DNA of 64,000 nucleotides from Paracoccaceae bacterium (GCA_030697175.1 JAUYQR010000001.1:1-64000); one strand, 5' to 3'; positions 46,456 through 56,379 are shown, counted from the stretch's first letter. Notes: generated by a model not told the origin, from the letters alone. Numbers and translations are program-made.

Positions 46456-47472
46456 TCAGATCGACAATCGTGCGCCGATGCCCGGCCCGCCTTGTGTGCC
46501 ACGTTCGCGGTAGGGTGTGGTGTTGTAGTGGCTGCGGTAGCATTTGGAAAAATGCGACGGGCTGGCAAAACCGCAAGCCAGGGCCACGTTGATCACGCTC
46601 ATGTCGGTCTGCATCAAAAGGTTGCGCGCCTTTTGCAGGCGCAGTTCCATGTAATACCGCTTCGGGCTGCGGCTGAGGTAACGGCGGAACAGGCGTTCAA
46701 GCTGACGGGTCGACATGCCCACTTCCTCGGCCAGATCGGCGGGCGACATCGGGTCTTCGATGTTGCCTTCCATCATCTGGATGACCTGGCTGAGTTTTGG
46801 ATGCCGCACCCCGATCCGGGTCGGGATCGACAGGCGCTGGGTGTCCTGATCGGTGCGGATGGTGGAATAGATCATCAGGTCGGCCACGTTGTTGGCCAGA
46901 TCCTCGCCGTGGTCCGAGGCGATGATGCGCAGCATCAGGTCGATCGAGGAGATCCCACCCGCGGTCGACCAGCGATTGCCATCCATCACGAAGACCGATT
47001 TCGTCAGCTTCACATCCTCGAATTCCTCGGCAAAGCCGTCCTGGTTTTCCCAGTGGATCGTCGCTTTCTTGCCATCCAGAAGGCCTGCCTTGGCCAGCGC
47101 GTAGGACCCCGTGCAAAGCCCGCCGATGGTGACGCCGCGCCGCGCCTCGCGCCGCAGCCAGCTGATCACGCCCTTGGTGGTGGTGCGCTGGATGTCGATG
47201 CCGCCGCAGACCAGCACGGTGTCCTCGCGCTCGATCTCCTCAAGACCGAAATCGAGCTTGAACGTGGCGCCGTTGGAACAGGTCTTTTCGGTGCCCTCGC
47301 CACACAGCGCCCAAGTGTAGAGTGGCTCGCCAACCACGTGGTTTGCCAGACGCAGGGGTTCTATCGCGCCCGCGAAGTTGATCATGGTGAACTTGTCCAG
47401 CAGCAGAAAGACAAACCGTCGCGGCGTTGCGGCCTTGGTGGTTTGCGTCGCTTTGCGAGGGGGGAGCGTCAT
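46456..47472 (-). CDS. GlxA/GbdR-type AraC-family regulator
   Basis: The 338-residue regulator has an N-terminal DJ-1/PfpI-type domain ([48 protein letters not shown]). A C-terminal AraC DNA-binding domain follows, with two helix-turn-helix motifs ([28 protein letters not shown] and [19 protein letters not shown]). The best-known member, GbdR, controls glycine betaine and dimethylglycine breakdown. Its nearness to the dimethylglycine-dehydrogenase-like gene makes control of that cluster plausible. ATG 47472 is chosen. It is divergent from the DAHP synthase gene. Confidence 0.88.
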   Translation of the reverse strand: MTLPPRKATQTTKAATPRRFVFLLLDKFTMINFAGAIEPLRLANHVVGEPLYTWALCGEGTEKTCSNGATFKLDFGLEEIEREDTVLVCGGIDIQRTTTKGVISWLRREARRGVTIGGLCTGSYALAKAGLLDGKKATIHWENQDGFAEEFEDVKLTKSVFVMDGNRWSTAGGISSIDLMLRIIASDHGEDLANNVADLMIYSTIRTDQDTQRLSIPTRIGVRHPKLSQVIQMMEGNIEDPMSPADLAEEVGMSTRQLERLFRRYLSRSPKRYYMELRLQKARNLLMQTDMSVINVALACGFASPSHFSKCYRSHYNTTPYRERGTQGGPGIGARLSI

Positions 47473-47627
47473 GTCTGCGACCTGTTCGTGTCGTTTGCGG
47501 GCCAACGAACCCGAAAACCGGGGCCTTAGCAAGGGTCGAAACGCCGGATCTGGACCAAACGCCCTTTGCAAGGGTGGTTGCGCGGCGTATACGGCTGGCG
47601 AAATGCCTGAAAGACTGGAGACGACCT

Positions 47628-48998
47628 ATGACAAAGGGATGGACGAAATCGGATTGGCGCGCGAAGCCGCGGGTGCAAATGCCGGATTATCCCGATGATG
47701 GGGCGCTGAAAGCGGCGGAAGCCCAGCTTGCCAAATACCCGCCGCTGGTCTTTGCCGGCGAGGCACGGCGTCTGAAAAAGCAGTTGGCGCTGGCGTCCGA
47801 GGGCAAGGCCTTCCTGCTGCAGGGCGGTGACTGCGCTGAAAGCTTCGCGGAATTTTCCGCAGACAACATTCGCGACACCTTCCGGGTAATGCTGCAGATG
47901 GCCGTCGTGCTGACCTATGGCGCAAAGGTGCCGGTCATCAAGGTGGGCCGGATGGCTGGCCAGTTCGCAAAGCCGCGTTCGGCCCCGACCGAAATCATCG
48001 GCGGTGTCGAATACCCGTCCTACCGTGGCGACATCATCAACGGCTTTGACGCCACGCCCGAAGCCCGCCGCCCGGACCCGCAGCGGATGCTGCAGGCCTA
48101 TACCCAAGCGGCGGCCAGCCTCAACCTGCTGCGCGCCTTTTCGACCGGCGGTTTTGCCGACATTCACCGCGTGCATAGCTGGACGCTTGGCTTTGCCGAA
48201 CATGACAAGGCGGAACGCTACCGCGAACTGTCGAACCGCATTTCCGATGCGCTTGATTTCATGAACGCGGCCGGGGTGAACAGCGAAACGGCAAACGAGT
48301 TGAGCCGCGTCGATTTCTACACCAGCCACGAGGCGCTGCTTCTGGAATACGAAGAGGCGCTGTGCCGCGTGGACAGCATCACCGGCCAGAACGTCGCGGG
48401 CTCGGGCCACATGATCTGGATCGGTGACCGCACGCGCCAGCCGGACGGCGCACATGTCGAATTTGCACGCGGTGTGCTGAACCCGATCGGCCTCAAGTGC
48501 GGTCCGTCGACCTCGGCGGACGACCTGAAGGTGCTGATGGCCAAGCTGAACCCGGAGAACGAGCCGGGCCGCCTGACCCTGATCGCGCGCTTCGGGGCCG
48601 GCAAGGTGGGCGAGCATCTTCCGCGCCTGATCAAGACGGTCCAGTCCGAGGGCGCCAATGTGGTCTGGTCGTGTGACCCGATGCACGGCAACACGATCAA
48701 GTCTTCCACCGGCTACAAGACCCGGCCGTTCGATTCCGTGTTGCGCGAGGTGCGCGAGTTCTTTGCGATCCACAAGGCAGAAGGCACGGTTCCGGGCGGC
48801 GTCCACTTCGAGATGACGGGCAAGGATGTGACCGAATGCACCGGCGGCCTGCGCGCTGTGACGGACGAGGATCTGTCGGACCGCTATCACACCGCCTGTG
48901 ATCCCCGTTTGAACGCCAGCCAGTCGCTTGAACTGGCGTTTCTGGTCGCCGAAGAGCTTTCGTCGCAGCGTGAAGCCGCGCGCCGCGTGGCGTTCTAG
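47628..48998 (+). CDS. class II 3-deoxy-7-phosphoheptulonate (DAHP) synthase
   Basis: This enzyme makes the first committed step of aromatic amino acid synthesis from phosphoenolpyruvate and erythrose 4-phosphate. The 456-residue class II form has [51 protein letters not shown] and [15 protein letters not shown], the metal and substrate residues of the plant-like class. ATG 47628 is chosen; the frame runs 67 codons upstream into the regulator's promoter region. Confidence 0.95.
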   Translation: MTKGWTKSDWRAKPRVQMPDYPDDGALKAAEAQLAKYPPLVFAGEARRLKKQLALASEGKAFLLQGGDCAESFAEFSADNIRDTFRVMLQMAVVLTYGAKVPVIKVGRMAGQFAKPRSAPTEIIGGVEYPSYRGDIINGFDATPEARRPDPQRMLQAYTQAAASLNLLRAFSTGGFADIHRVHSWTLGFAEHDKAERYRELSNRISDALDFMNAAGVNSETANELSRVDFYTSHEALLLEYEEALCRVDSITGQNVAGSGHMIWIGDRTRQPDGAHVEFARGVLNPIGLKCGPSTSADDLKVLMAKLNPENEPGRLTLIARFGAGKVGEHLPRLIKTVQSEGANVVWSCDPMHGNTIKSSTGYKTRPFDSVLREVREFFAIHKAEGTVPGGVHFEMTGKDVTECTGGLRAVTDEDLSDRYHTACDPRLNASQSLELAFLVAEELSSQREAARRVAF

Positions 48999-49011
48999 CC
49001 TCACCGCGCTC

Positions 49012-49045
49012 TCGGCCGAGTGACACTCCTGTCAGTCGGCCGAGT
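49012..49045. terminator. convergent hairpin after DAHP synthase
   Basis: Two nested stems, CTCGGCCGA/TCGGCCGAG (9 bp) and TGACA/TGTCA (5 bp), enclose CTCC, with one G/G mismatch. It starts 13 bases after the DAHP synthase stop and overlaps the last codons of the convergent PAS gene, so it may serve both. Confidence 0.7.
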
Positions 49046-49646
49046 AGACCAGCCTCAGGTAGCCCTGCGCCGGCTTCAAATCTGGCGCAACGGGCTCGGG
49101 CATCGAGGCGGCGGCACCAAGCAACCTCTCCTCAACCGACCGCAGGATCTCGAAGCGGCGAGGGGCACGCCCTATTTCGCCGCCAGTGTCGATACAGCCC
49201 AGCAAAAGTGTGCAGTTGCCCGCCCGGTCCAGAAGGGGCAGCAAAAGCAGGCGGGCCGCCAGCAGCGGACGGCCAAGCTCCTTTCTGGCGGTCAGGTGCA
49301 GTTCGGTCGCCCGCGGGCCCTGAAATACGCCTTCCACCACACGGGACAGCTCGGTGCGCGTGTCTGGCTGGAAAAGACAGGAAAGCGGCAGGCCGCGCAC
49401 ATCCATGCCGGAAAGCTCGTTCACCCGGGTTCCCGAAAGCCGAACCTGGGCAAGGCCCGCACCGATCCGTTCGGCAAGAAACACACGGTCGAGGGCGCCG
49501 GTCAACCCGCGCGGATCAATCGCGGTGCGCCACGGAATGCCACCGCCCGTTCGCAGGCTTTCCCAATATCCCCGCACCTGAGCGGCAGGCCCGCCGGCCA
49601 GTTGCGGCATCGGTGAGCGGGGGGTTCCAAAGATGCCGGCGTCCAT
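49032..49646 (-). CDS. PAS-domain protein
   Basis: This 204-residue cytosolic protein has a single PAS-like domain. The core contains DRVFLAERIGAGLAQVRLSGTRVNEL, MDVRGLPLSCLFQPDTR and LLLPLLDRAGNCTLLLGCID. It lacks a kinase, cyclase or DNA-binding domain, so its output partner is unknown. This type of short PAS protein is common in Rhodobacterales. ATG 49646 is preferred over a TTG 25 codons upstream. Confidence 0.75.
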   Translation of the reverse strand: MDAGIFGTPRSPMPQLAGGPAAQVRGYWESLRTGGGIPWRTAIDPRGLTGALDRVFLAERIGAGLAQVRLSGTRVNELSGMDVRGLPLSCLFQPDTRTELSRVVEGVFQGPRATELHLTARKELGRPLLAARLLLLPLLDRAGNCTLLLGCIDTGGEIGRAPRRFEILRSVEERLLGAAASMPEPVAPDLKPAQGYLRLVYSAD

Positions 49647-49801
49647 CTTGACCTCTGACGACAAGCGGTGTTTCCCGAACCGGAGGGCGCTGCTTGCGTC
49701 TTCTGTCGGACTTCGGACCAAGCTACACCCGGCAGCAGGGATTCGGACGAAAATCTAATCAAATGGTAAACATCGCTTCGTTTGAGGCGGGAAGGGCTGG
49801 G

Positions 49802-50701
49802 ATGACCACTTCGATGACGGGGTTCGCGGCAGCGCGCGGAGCCGGGGTTGGCTACAGCTGGAGCTGGGACGTGCGCTCGGTCAACGGCAAGGGGCTGGAC
49901 CTGCGGCTTCGGGTGCCGGACTGGATCGACGGGCTGGAACAGGCGCTGCGCGCTGATCTGCAAAAGGCGATGAGCCGTGGCAGCATCAATCTGACCCTGA
50001 AGGTAGCTCGCGATGTGACCACCGAGGCGACCGACGCCCTGCGGCTGAACGAGGCGGCGCTTGCGGCAACACTGGCGGCTCTGGCGCGGATCGAAGCCAC
50101 GGCCACGGCCGCAGGTGTGACGCTGGCACGACCGTCGGCGGCGGATGTGCTGTCGATGCGCGGCGTCGTGGATGTCAGCGCGGCTGATCCGGATACCGCC
50201 TCGCTGCGTGACGCGATCCTGGCGGGATTGCCGGCGATCCTTGCTGATCTGACGGTGATGCGACAAGCCGAAGGTGCGGCCCTTGGCGAAGTGATAGCCG
50301 CCCAGCTTGACCGGATTGCCGACTTGACGCGCCTTGCGACTGTTGAGGCGGCGGCCCGGCGCGACAGCCAGACCGAGGCGCTGAAAGACGCGCTTGCCAA
50401 GGTTCTGGAAGCGGTCGGCGGCGTTGACGAAGCGCGCCTTGCCCAGGAATTGGCCCTGATCGCCGTCAAGACCGACGTGCAGGAGGAGTTGGATCGCCTG
50501 ACGGCGCATGTCGACGCTGCCCGCGCACTGTTGGCGGAACGCGGCCCGGTGGGACGCAAGTTCGATTTCCTGATGCAGGAGTTCATGCGCGAGGCGAACA
50601 CCCTGTGTTCCAAGGCGCAGGCTCTGGCGCTGACCCGCATCGGGCTTGACCTCAAGACCACCATAGATCAGATGCGCGAGCAGGTTCAGAATGTGGAATA
50701 G
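49802..50701 (+). CDS. YicC-family endoribonuclease
   Basis: The 299-residue protein begins TTSMTGFAAARG, and the WDVRSVNGKGLDLRLRVPD segment is the YicC_N signature. The C-terminal DUF1732 region ends GRKFDFLMQEFMREANTLCSKAQ. Members are RNA-degrading proteins; the E. coli one cleaves a small RNA. It lies 3 bases before gmk, and this pair is conserved in many bacteria. ATG 49802 is chosen; the 36 upstream codons overlap the PAS promoter. Confidence 0.92.
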   Translation: MTTSMTGFAAARGAGVGYSWSWDVRSVNGKGLDLRLRVPDWIDGLEQALRADLQKAMSRGSINLTLKVARDVTTEATDALRLNEAALAATLAALARIEATATAAGVTLARPSAADVLSMRGVVDVSAADPDTASLRDAILAGLPAILADLTVMRQAEGAALGEVIAAQLDRIADLTRLATVEAAARRDSQTEALKDALAKVLEAVGGVDEARLAQELALIAVKTDVQEELDRLTAHVDAARALLAERGPVGRKFDFLMQEFMREANTLCSKAQALALTRIGLDLKTTIDQMREQVQNVE

Positions 50702-50704
50702 GTC

Positions 50705-51337
50705 ATGACCCGCCGCGGGCTTCTGTTGATCCTGTCGTCGCCTTCGGGTGCCGGCAAATCCACTTTGTCGCGGATGCTGATGGAGTGGGACCCGACGATG
50801 CGGTTTTCCGTGTCGGCAACCACACGGCCGCCGCGTCCGGGTGAAACCGACGGGCGCGAATATTACTTCCGCAGCCGCGATGACTTTCAGTCGATGGTCG
50901 CCGCCGGCGATATGCTGGAACACGCCGAAGTCTTCGGCAACCTTTACGGTTCACCCCGCGGCCCGGTCGAAGCGGCGATGAAGGCGGGCCGCGACACCGT
51001 GTTCGACATTGATTGGCAGGGCGGTCAGCAGATCAAGCAGTCGATGCGCGATGACGTCGTGTCGATCTTCATCCTGCCGCCCTCGATTGCGGAACTGGAG
51101 CGGCGGCTGCGCGGCCGCGGGCAGGACAGCGACGAGGTGATCGCCGGTCGGATGGCGAAAAGCCGCGACGAGATCAGCCACTGGGCCGAATATGATTTCG
51201 TGCTGGTGAACACCGACCTTGATGCGACGTTCGAGGATCTCAAGACCATCGTGCAGGGCCAGCGTCTGCGGCGCGACCGCCAGCCAGCGCTCTCGGAATT
51301 CGTGCGCGGGTTGAACGAGGAGTTTGCAGCAAGATGA
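50705..51337 (+). CDS. gmk: guanylate kinase
   Basis: Gmk phosphorylates GMP to GDP. The 210-residue protein has the P-loop [13 protein letters not shown], the GMP-binding [19 protein letters not shown] and [12 protein letters not shown], and the lid region [13 protein letters not shown]. The length is standard. It overlaps the carbonic anhydrase gene by 4 bases. Confidence 0.95.
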   Translation: MTRRGLLLILSSPSGAGKSTLSRMLMEWDPTMRFSVSATTRPPRPGETDGREYYFRSRDDFQSMVAAGDMLEHAEVFGNLYGSPRGPVEAAMKAGRDTVFDIDWQGGQQIKQSMRDDVVSIFILPPSIAELERRLRGRGQDSDEVIAGRMAKSRDEISHWAEYDFVLVNTDLDATFEDLKTIVQGQRLRRDRQPALSEFVRGLNEEFAAR

Positions 51338-51852
51338 TCTATGCCCTTGAGGGGATCGTGCCCGACATCAGTGTCTCCGCCTGGGTCGCTCCCGATGCCA
51401 ACATCATCGGCAGGGTGGTGCTTGGGCCGGAAAGCTCGGTCTGGTTCGGTGCGACCCTGCGTGGTGACAACGAGGAAATCCGCGTCGGCCCGGGATCGAA
51501 CGTGCAGGAAGCCTGCGTGCTGCACACCGACCTGGGCTATCCGCTGACCATCGGGCGCGATTGCACCATCGGCCACCGCGCGACGCTGCATGGCTGCACG
51601 ATTGGTGACGGGACATTGATCGGAATGGGGGCCACGGTCCTCAATGGTGCAAGGATCGGCGCGGGCTGCCTGATTGGCGCTGGCGCGCTGATCACCGAGG
51701 GCAAGGTCATTCCGGATGGCGCCTTGGTGATGGGCGCGCCGGGGAAGGTGATCCGGATGCTTGACACTGACGCGCGGGCGCGGCTTTTCCAATCGGCGCT
51801 TGGCTATCAGGTCAATGCGCGGCGGTTCCGTGACGGGTTGGCCGCCTGCTGA
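51334..51852 (+). CDS. gamma-class carbonic anhydrase family protein
   Basis: The 172-residue left-handed beta-helix protein is built from hexapeptide repeats. The zinc histidines are visible in ACVLHTD and in [12 protein letters not shown], as in gamma carbonic anhydrases (PaaY/YrdA-like). The catalytic glutamate near the start of the barrel is present in DNEEIRVG. Actual carbonic anhydrase activity is not certain for this subgroup. It is the last gene of the yicC-gmk operon. Confidence 0.88.
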   Translation: MIYALEGIVPDISVSAWVAPDANIIGRVVLGPESSVWFGATLRGDNEEIRVGPGSNVQEACVLHTDLGYPLTIGRDCTIGHRATLHGCTIGDGTLIGMGATVLNGARIGAGCLIGAGALITEGKVIPDGALVMGAPGKVIRMLDTDARARLFQSALGYQVNARRFRDGLAAC

Positions 51853-51856
51853 GCGG

Positions 51857-52240
51857 TCAGATCAGTTCGACCAAGTCCACGGTAATACCGCTACGGTCAG
51901 CGACCGAGCGAAGCTCGCGCAGAACGAGGCGCTTGTTCGGCAACTTCGGCGCCTCGACCCGAACGCTGCCGCAGAACGGCGTCTCTGCCAGTTGCTCCAG
52001 CAGTTCGATCGCGTCGAAGCCCGGCCCGAAAAGCGGCGTGATGACAAGGGCACAGTTGGCAAAATCCACCGTGCCATGCACCAGATCTGAAAAGGCGACG
52101 CTGGTCACCCCTTCGGCGTATGCCGGCACCGACGGCACCGCGCCCGGACCAAAACCGATGGTCATGCGGGTTGCTTCGATGTTCATGACCGAGATGCCCT
52201 TGCAGAAGGCATGCCAGGAAAACTGCTGATAATATGACAC
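51857..52240 (-). CDS. conserved hypothetical protein
   Basis: A protein of about 127 residues, starting at a GTG at 52240 (SYYQQFSWHAFC). An ATG 18 codons later (NIEATRMTIGFG) is an alternative start. The second half reads VTPLFGPGFDAIELLEQLAETPFCGSVRVEAPKLPN, a plausible alpha/beta domain. I do not recognise the family. There is no signal peptide or membrane segment. It is convergent with the carbonic anhydrase gene, 4 bases apart. Confidence 0.6.
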   Translation of the reverse strand: MSYYQQFSWHAFCKGISVMNIEATRMTIGFGPGAVPSVPAYAEGVTSVAFSDLVHGTVDFANCALVITPLFGPGFDAIELLEQLAETPFCGSVRVEAPKLPNKRLVLRELRSVADRSGITVDLVELI

Positions 52241-52398
52241 GGAAAGACCACCACCACCTCGCGCAACGGGACGTCGGTCGAACAGCCGGGCACCTTCAAA
52301 ACACAACTAGCCCATATCGAATCGCCCCAAATTGTGGCCTAGGGATGGCGCATCCGGATCGATTCCGAGACCGTTGAGCTTAAGCGTGGGACAATCTT

Positions 52399-53415
52399 GT
52401 GAATTCAGACCTCATTGTCCGCATTTTGGCCGGAATACCGCTGCCTGCGATCGCCGTCGGGCCGCTTGATCGGCTCCTGCAGGTCAACGAGGCGGCGTTG
52501 GGGCTTTTGGGTGAGGGGCTGGTCGGGCGGCATCTGGCCTTGGCGATCCGTAATCCTGCGTTGCTGAAGGCGGTGGCGGAGGTGCAGGCGGGCGGGGCGG
52601 TGCAGGAGGTGCGCTGCGTTCTGTCGCGCGAGGCGCGTGAGGAGACTTACCTCGTGACCGTCTCGGGACTGGGTGACCAGACGGTGCTGTGCGTGTTCCG
52701 CGATGTCAGCGAGGAGGAGCGGGCGGGGCAGATGCGGCGCGATTTCGTGGCCAACGTGAGCCATGAGCTGCGCACCCCCCTGACTGCCCTGATGGGGTTC
52801 ATCGAGACGCTGCGGTATGCCGCGAAGGATGACCCGGTGGCGCGGGAGCGGTTCCTTCAGATCATGGAGCAGGAGGCGGGGCGGATGAACCGGCTGGTGC
52901 AGGACCTTTTGCACCTGAGCCGGGTCGAGGCGGAGGAGCGGGTGCGGCCGCGTGAGCGGGTGGAGCTGGTGGGGATCATCGCGGGGGTGGTCGATACGCT
53001 GGCGCCGCTGGCGGAGGCTTCGGGGGCGCGGATCGTGATGGCGGGCGAGGCGGCGGTGGAGCTGGCGGGGGACGGGGACCAACTGACGCAGGTGTTCACC
53101 AACCTGATCGAGAACGCGGTGAAGTATGGCGGCGCGGGGGAGGTGCGGGTGACGGTGGGGTTCGAGGACACGATCCGGGGGCGGGCGGTGCGGGTGGAGG
53201 TGGCGGACGAGGGCGAGGGGATCGATGCGGTCCATATCCCGCGGCTGACGGAAAGGTTCTACCGGGTCGACAGCCACCGGAGCCGGGAGAAGGGGGGGAC
53301 GGGGCTGGGGCTGGCGATCGTGAAGCATATCGTGAGCCGGCACCGGGGGTGGCTGCGGGTGGAGAGCGTGGTGGGCGAGGGGAGCCGGTTTTCGGTGGTG
53401 CTGCCCCTGGGGTAG
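52399..53415 (+). CDS. phoR: phosphate-type sensor histidine kinase PhoR
   Basis: The 338-residue kinase starts at a GTG. It has a PAS-like domain (about 10-105), a HisKA domain with phospho-acceptor H122 in NVSHELRTPLTAL, and an HATPase domain with N (NLIENAVKYGG), DEGEGI and GGTGLGLAIVKHI boxes. No membrane span is visible, as in the compact PhoR of this lineage. PhoR genes here are usually followed by pstSCAB-phoU-phoB. Instead the next gene is a KAP NTPase on the other strand. Confidence 0.85.
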   Translation: MNSDLIVRILAGIPLPAIAVGPLDRLLQVNEAALGLLGEGLVGRHLALAIRNPALLKAVAEVQAGGAVQEVRCVLSREAREETYLVTVSGLGDQTVLCVFRDVSEEERAGQMRRDFVANVSHELRTPLTALMGFIETLRYAAKDDPVARERFLQIMEQEAGRMNRLVQDLLHLSRVEAEERVRPRERVELVGIIAGVVDTLAPLAEASGARIVMAGEAAVELAGDGDQLTQVFTNLIENAVKYGGAGEVRVTVGFEDTIRGRAVRVEVADEGEGIDAVHIPRLTERFYRVDSHRSREKGGTGLGLAIVKHIVSRHRGWLRVESVVGEGSRFSVVLPLG

Positions 53416-53435
53416 GGAGGCCGCAGTGGCTTCCG

Positions 53436-53466
53436 CTTTTCGTGTCCCACGGTGGGACATGAAAAG
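53436..53466. promoter_or_regulatory. 31-bp imperfect palindrome after phoR
   Basis: CTTTTC-G-TGTCCCAC pairs with GTGGGACA-T-GAAAAG around one central G. The inner 8-bp arms and outer 6-bp arms are perfect, with one mismatch between them. It lies 21 bases after phoR in a spacer that then turns G/T-rich (about 53467-53520). It could be a terminator or a protein-binding site. Confidence 0.6.
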
Positions 53467-53525
53467 GCGTGTTGATTTTGTTGGGGAATTTTTGGGTGTT
53501 AGGGGTTTGTTAGGGGGGTGGCCGT

Positions 53526-55436
53526 CTAGGCAGCTGGTGCAATAACCTTGTCGACTGCATCCGCTAGAAGCCGAACTTGCACAGCTCTTGGACCAGACAG
53601 AGCGCTACTTCGCGACCGAACTTCATCGCTAACCGCCTGCCACCATGGACCTTCCTCCGTCAATAGAACTGGACGGGCTTCGTATCGCTCTCTAAACGCT
53701 TGTGGAAAAATCCGCTCCGAGGCCCTTGGCAATGAAAGCCAAGTGTCCACGAACTCCGATACCGGAAAGAAATGCAGCACGGGCTCATCGAAAAAACGCT
53801 GAGAGTGAACCCCGTTTACATACTTAAGGTCGCCGAGAAACTCATAGATGTTATTCTTGAGCTTGCTTTGCATTTCCTCCCAAAGGCCAGATTGGATCCA
53901 TTTCGGTTTCCAAGCCTTTGCAGCCAGCTGAAGATAGCTCAAAACCTCCCTGAATGAGACGCTATCTCTTTCAAAAAATCCCAAACCATCAAACCCGCTA
54001 TCGAAGCTCCAAGTGGCCGCTGTGTAGGACGGATAGTCGAAACTTGGAAGTAAGTGCTCGTCGATATACCTCTTGAAATCGTCGACCAGCGTCACTGCGT
54101 CTCTTTGCAAGAACCCAAGATCCTGCATTCCAAGAAGAATGCCTACTACGTGCATAAATTCAGCGGGGTTCTTATAGCGCCCTTCGCTCAACCCCTCTTG
54201 AACGTCGTCAATATCATGCGAGAACTGGCTGTCAGAGCCATCCGAGAAGTCCCAATCGTAAAAATGCCAAAGGCGCTTCCATGATGGCCAACTAGTGGGG
54301 CTACTTGACGCTGAGTGCTTATCAAGCTGTCGATTTAATTCGTCGACTCGAATTATCCCGGTCTCAATGATCTCAACCCATAACCGCAGCGGTATGGGGG
54401 ATTGAATGCCCATGCCTAAGTTGTATTTTGAAAGGGCTCTTCTCAGAGGGCTTGGAGTCTCGTCCTTGTTCGGGGTCGGAGAGTAAAGGAAGGTCCGATC
54501 TTCCTCAAGTTCAAATCGTGACTCGAGTAAATCGCTGGGAGAAAGCGTGCCCACGGCTTTATCCAAGTTAAGCCCGAACTCAATATAAAATATGAACGAC
54601 TGCTCTATAAGTGCGCGCACGACTCCGGGACTTACCTGGTGGTTTTCGTTGCAATGATCCAAAAGTCTTCTCGCGAGCCAAGTAAAATTTCTAAATGCTC
54701 TCAAGTTTCGAACGCCCGACAAGTCGAATAGAGCGTGAAGGACTTCGAGGTTGTCAGCGAGCAGGGTCGATCCCTTCGTGCGTCCCAAATTACTTAGAAA
54801 CTGTCCTATAATATCTCTTGAGTCAGGAATGACTTCAAATTCCTGTCCAAAGACTTTATCTCGCGAATCGGCGAAATCCTCATCATCAATCAGCTCGTCG
54901 GTATTAGCGAGAACGATAACGCGGGCGTTCCCATGCTCGATGTATTCGTTGAGGCAGCCAAAGAGGTCTTTTTTAGAAAAGCTGCATCGCTCTAGATCAT
55001 CTATAATCAATATGCTTTCATTTATCGTTTTGGCGACACTGAGGAAAGTTTCGGACGCTTTCTCTGATGCTCCCCTTAGATCAATGTTTCCGCCAAATAG
55101 ACCGCCAGAGCCAAGCGTGATGGCTCCAGAGAAGAGCGAACTGGCTAAACCCATACCACGGTGGATTCTCTTTCCAGCCTTAGATAATGAGGCGAAGAAT
55201 AAACGCTTTTCAAACTCTGGAAGGGATGGTATTCCGAACAGCGAGATTGAGATAACCCGCTTTTTAGTGAAGTCGGGTTCGCTTGCTAAACTGTGTATGA
55301 AATGGGTCTTTCCGCTTCCCCAGCGCCCTTTTAGGAGAATGGAGAATTTAGGATTGGTTTCCGAATTGGCCCATTCTTTTAGGTGAAGAGAAAGTTCCAG
55401 AATGTTTGGCGAAAGCCTTCCGTTGGTCCGTTTCAC
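53526..55436 (-). CDS. KAP-type P-loop NTPase, AT-rich, probably acquired
   Basis: The 636-residue protein has Walker A KGRWGSGKTHF (36-46), Walker B SILIIDDLERCS (141-152) and the sensor-like VIVLANTDE (173-181). A hydrophobic glycine-rich segment (about 95-118) lies between them, as in KAP NTPases that carry a membrane insert there. The long C-terminal part (200-636) is mostly helical with no family I recognise. KAP NTPases occur in phage-defence and other accessory roles. Base composition is visibly AT-richer than all neighbours. The GTG start is one base after the nucleoside hydrolase stop. Confidence 0.78.
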   Translation of the reverse strand: MKRTNGRLSPNILELSLHLKEWANSETNPKFSILLKGRWGSGKTHFIHSLASEPDFTKKRVISISLFGIPSLPEFEKRLFFASLSKAGKRIHRGMGLASSLFSGAITLGSGGLFGGNIDLRGASEKASETFLSVAKTINESILIIDDLERCSFSKKDLFGCLNEYIEHGNARVIVLANTDELIDDEDFADSRDKVFGQEFEVIPDSRDIIGQFLSNLGRTKGSTLLADNLEVLHALFDLSGVRNLRAFRNFTWLARRLLDHCNENHQVSPGVVRALIEQSFIFYIEFGLNLDKAVGTLSPSDLLESRFELEEDRTFLYSPTPNKDETPSPLRRALSKYNLGMGIQSPIPLRLWVEIIETGIIRVDELNRQLDKHSASSSPTSWPSWKRLWHFYDWDFSDGSDSQFSHDIDDVQEGLSEGRYKNPAEFMHVVGILLGMQDLGFLQRDAVTLVDDFKRYIDEHLLPSFDYPSYTAATWSFDSGFDGLGFFERDSVSFREVLSYLQLAAKAWKPKWIQSGLWEEMQSKLKNNIYEFLGDLKYVNGVHSQRFFDEPVLHFFPVSEFVDTWLSLPRASERIFPQAFRERYEARPVLLTEEGPWWQAVSDEVRSRSSALSGPRAVQVRLLADAVDKVIAPAA

Positions 55437-55437
55437 C

Positions 55438-56379
55438 TCACAACCTCCCCAACCGCTCCGTCAGCAGCCGGTAAAACCCGTGCCGATCCACCCCCCCCAT
55501 GAACATCGCGTTCGGCTCGCGTTTCGTCACGCGCCACCAGTCGGCGACGGTCATGCCGAGGGTGAGGGGGCTGGCAAGCTCGATTTCCACGTTGATGTGG
55601 CGGCCGTGGAAGAGGGCGGGCTCCAAGAGGTAGGCGATCACGCAGGGGTCGTGCAGGGGGGCGCCTTCGGAGCCGTATTTGGCGGTGTCAAAGCGTTCGA
55701 AGAAATCGGTCCAGGCGGCGACGGCCTGGCCTACGGGGGTGCCGAGGCTGCGCATGCCTTCAACCCAGTCGCGCGAGGTCAGGGCCTTGTGGGTGACGTC
55801 GAGCGGCATCACGACGAGGGGCGCGCCGGATTTGAACACGATGTCAGCGGCTTCGGGATCGACGTAGATGTTGAACTCGGCCGCCGGGGTGATGTTGCCG
55901 CCCTCGAAACAGCCGCCGCCCATCAGCACGATCTCGGCCACGCGGGGGATGATGTCGGGGGCGCGGGTGAAGGCGGTGGCGATGTTCGTCAGGGGGCCGA
56001 GGGGGCAGAGGGTGACGGTGCCCGCAGGCTCGCGCCGCAGCGTTTCGATCAGGAAGTCGACGGCGTGCTGCGGTTGCAGGGGGGTGACGGGGGCGGGGAG
56101 AGTGATGCCGTTGAGGCCGGTCTGGCCGTGGACATGCTCGGCGGTGACAAGCTTGCGGGCGAGGGGGGCTTCGCAGCCGGCGTAGACGGGGACGGTGGCG
56201 CGGGCGAGGTCGACGATGATGCGGGCGTTGCGCTGGGTCAGGGGGAGGGGGACGTTGCCGGCGACGGCGGTGATGCCGAGGACGTGGAGGTCTTCGGGCG
56301 AGGCGAGGGCGAGGAGGATCGCCACGGCGTCATCCTGGCCGGGGTCGGTGTCGATGATGATGCGGCGGGGGTGGGACAT
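55438..56379 (-). CDS. inosine-uridine-preferring nucleoside hydrolase
   Basis: The 313-residue enzyme hydrolyses the N-glycosidic bond of ribonucleosides. The N-terminal calcium-binding motif IIIDTDPGQDDA and the AVAGNVPLPLTQRNA segment are present. So are GPLTNIATAF, MGGGCFEGGNITPAAEFNIYVDPEAA and the late LHDPC aspartate. It is complete, ending at 55438, and the KAP gene follows in the same direction. The sterol desaturase gene is 56 bases upstream, so the three genes may share a transcript. Confidence 0.92.
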   Translation of the reverse strand: MSHPRRIIIDTDPGQDDAVAILLALASPEDLHVLGITAVAGNVPLPLTQRNARIIVDLARATVPVYAGCEAPLARKLVTAEHVHGQTGLNGITLPAPVTPLQPQHAVDFLIETLRREPAGTVTLCPLGPLTNIATAFTRAPDIIPRVAEIVLMGGGCFEGGNITPAAEFNIYVDPEAADIVFKSGAPLVVMPLDVTHKALTSRDWVEGMRSLGTPVGQAVAAWTDFFERFDTAKYGSEGAPLHDPCVIAYLLEPALFHGRHINVEIELASPLTLGMTVADWWRVTKREPNAMFMGGVDRHGFYRLLTERLGRL

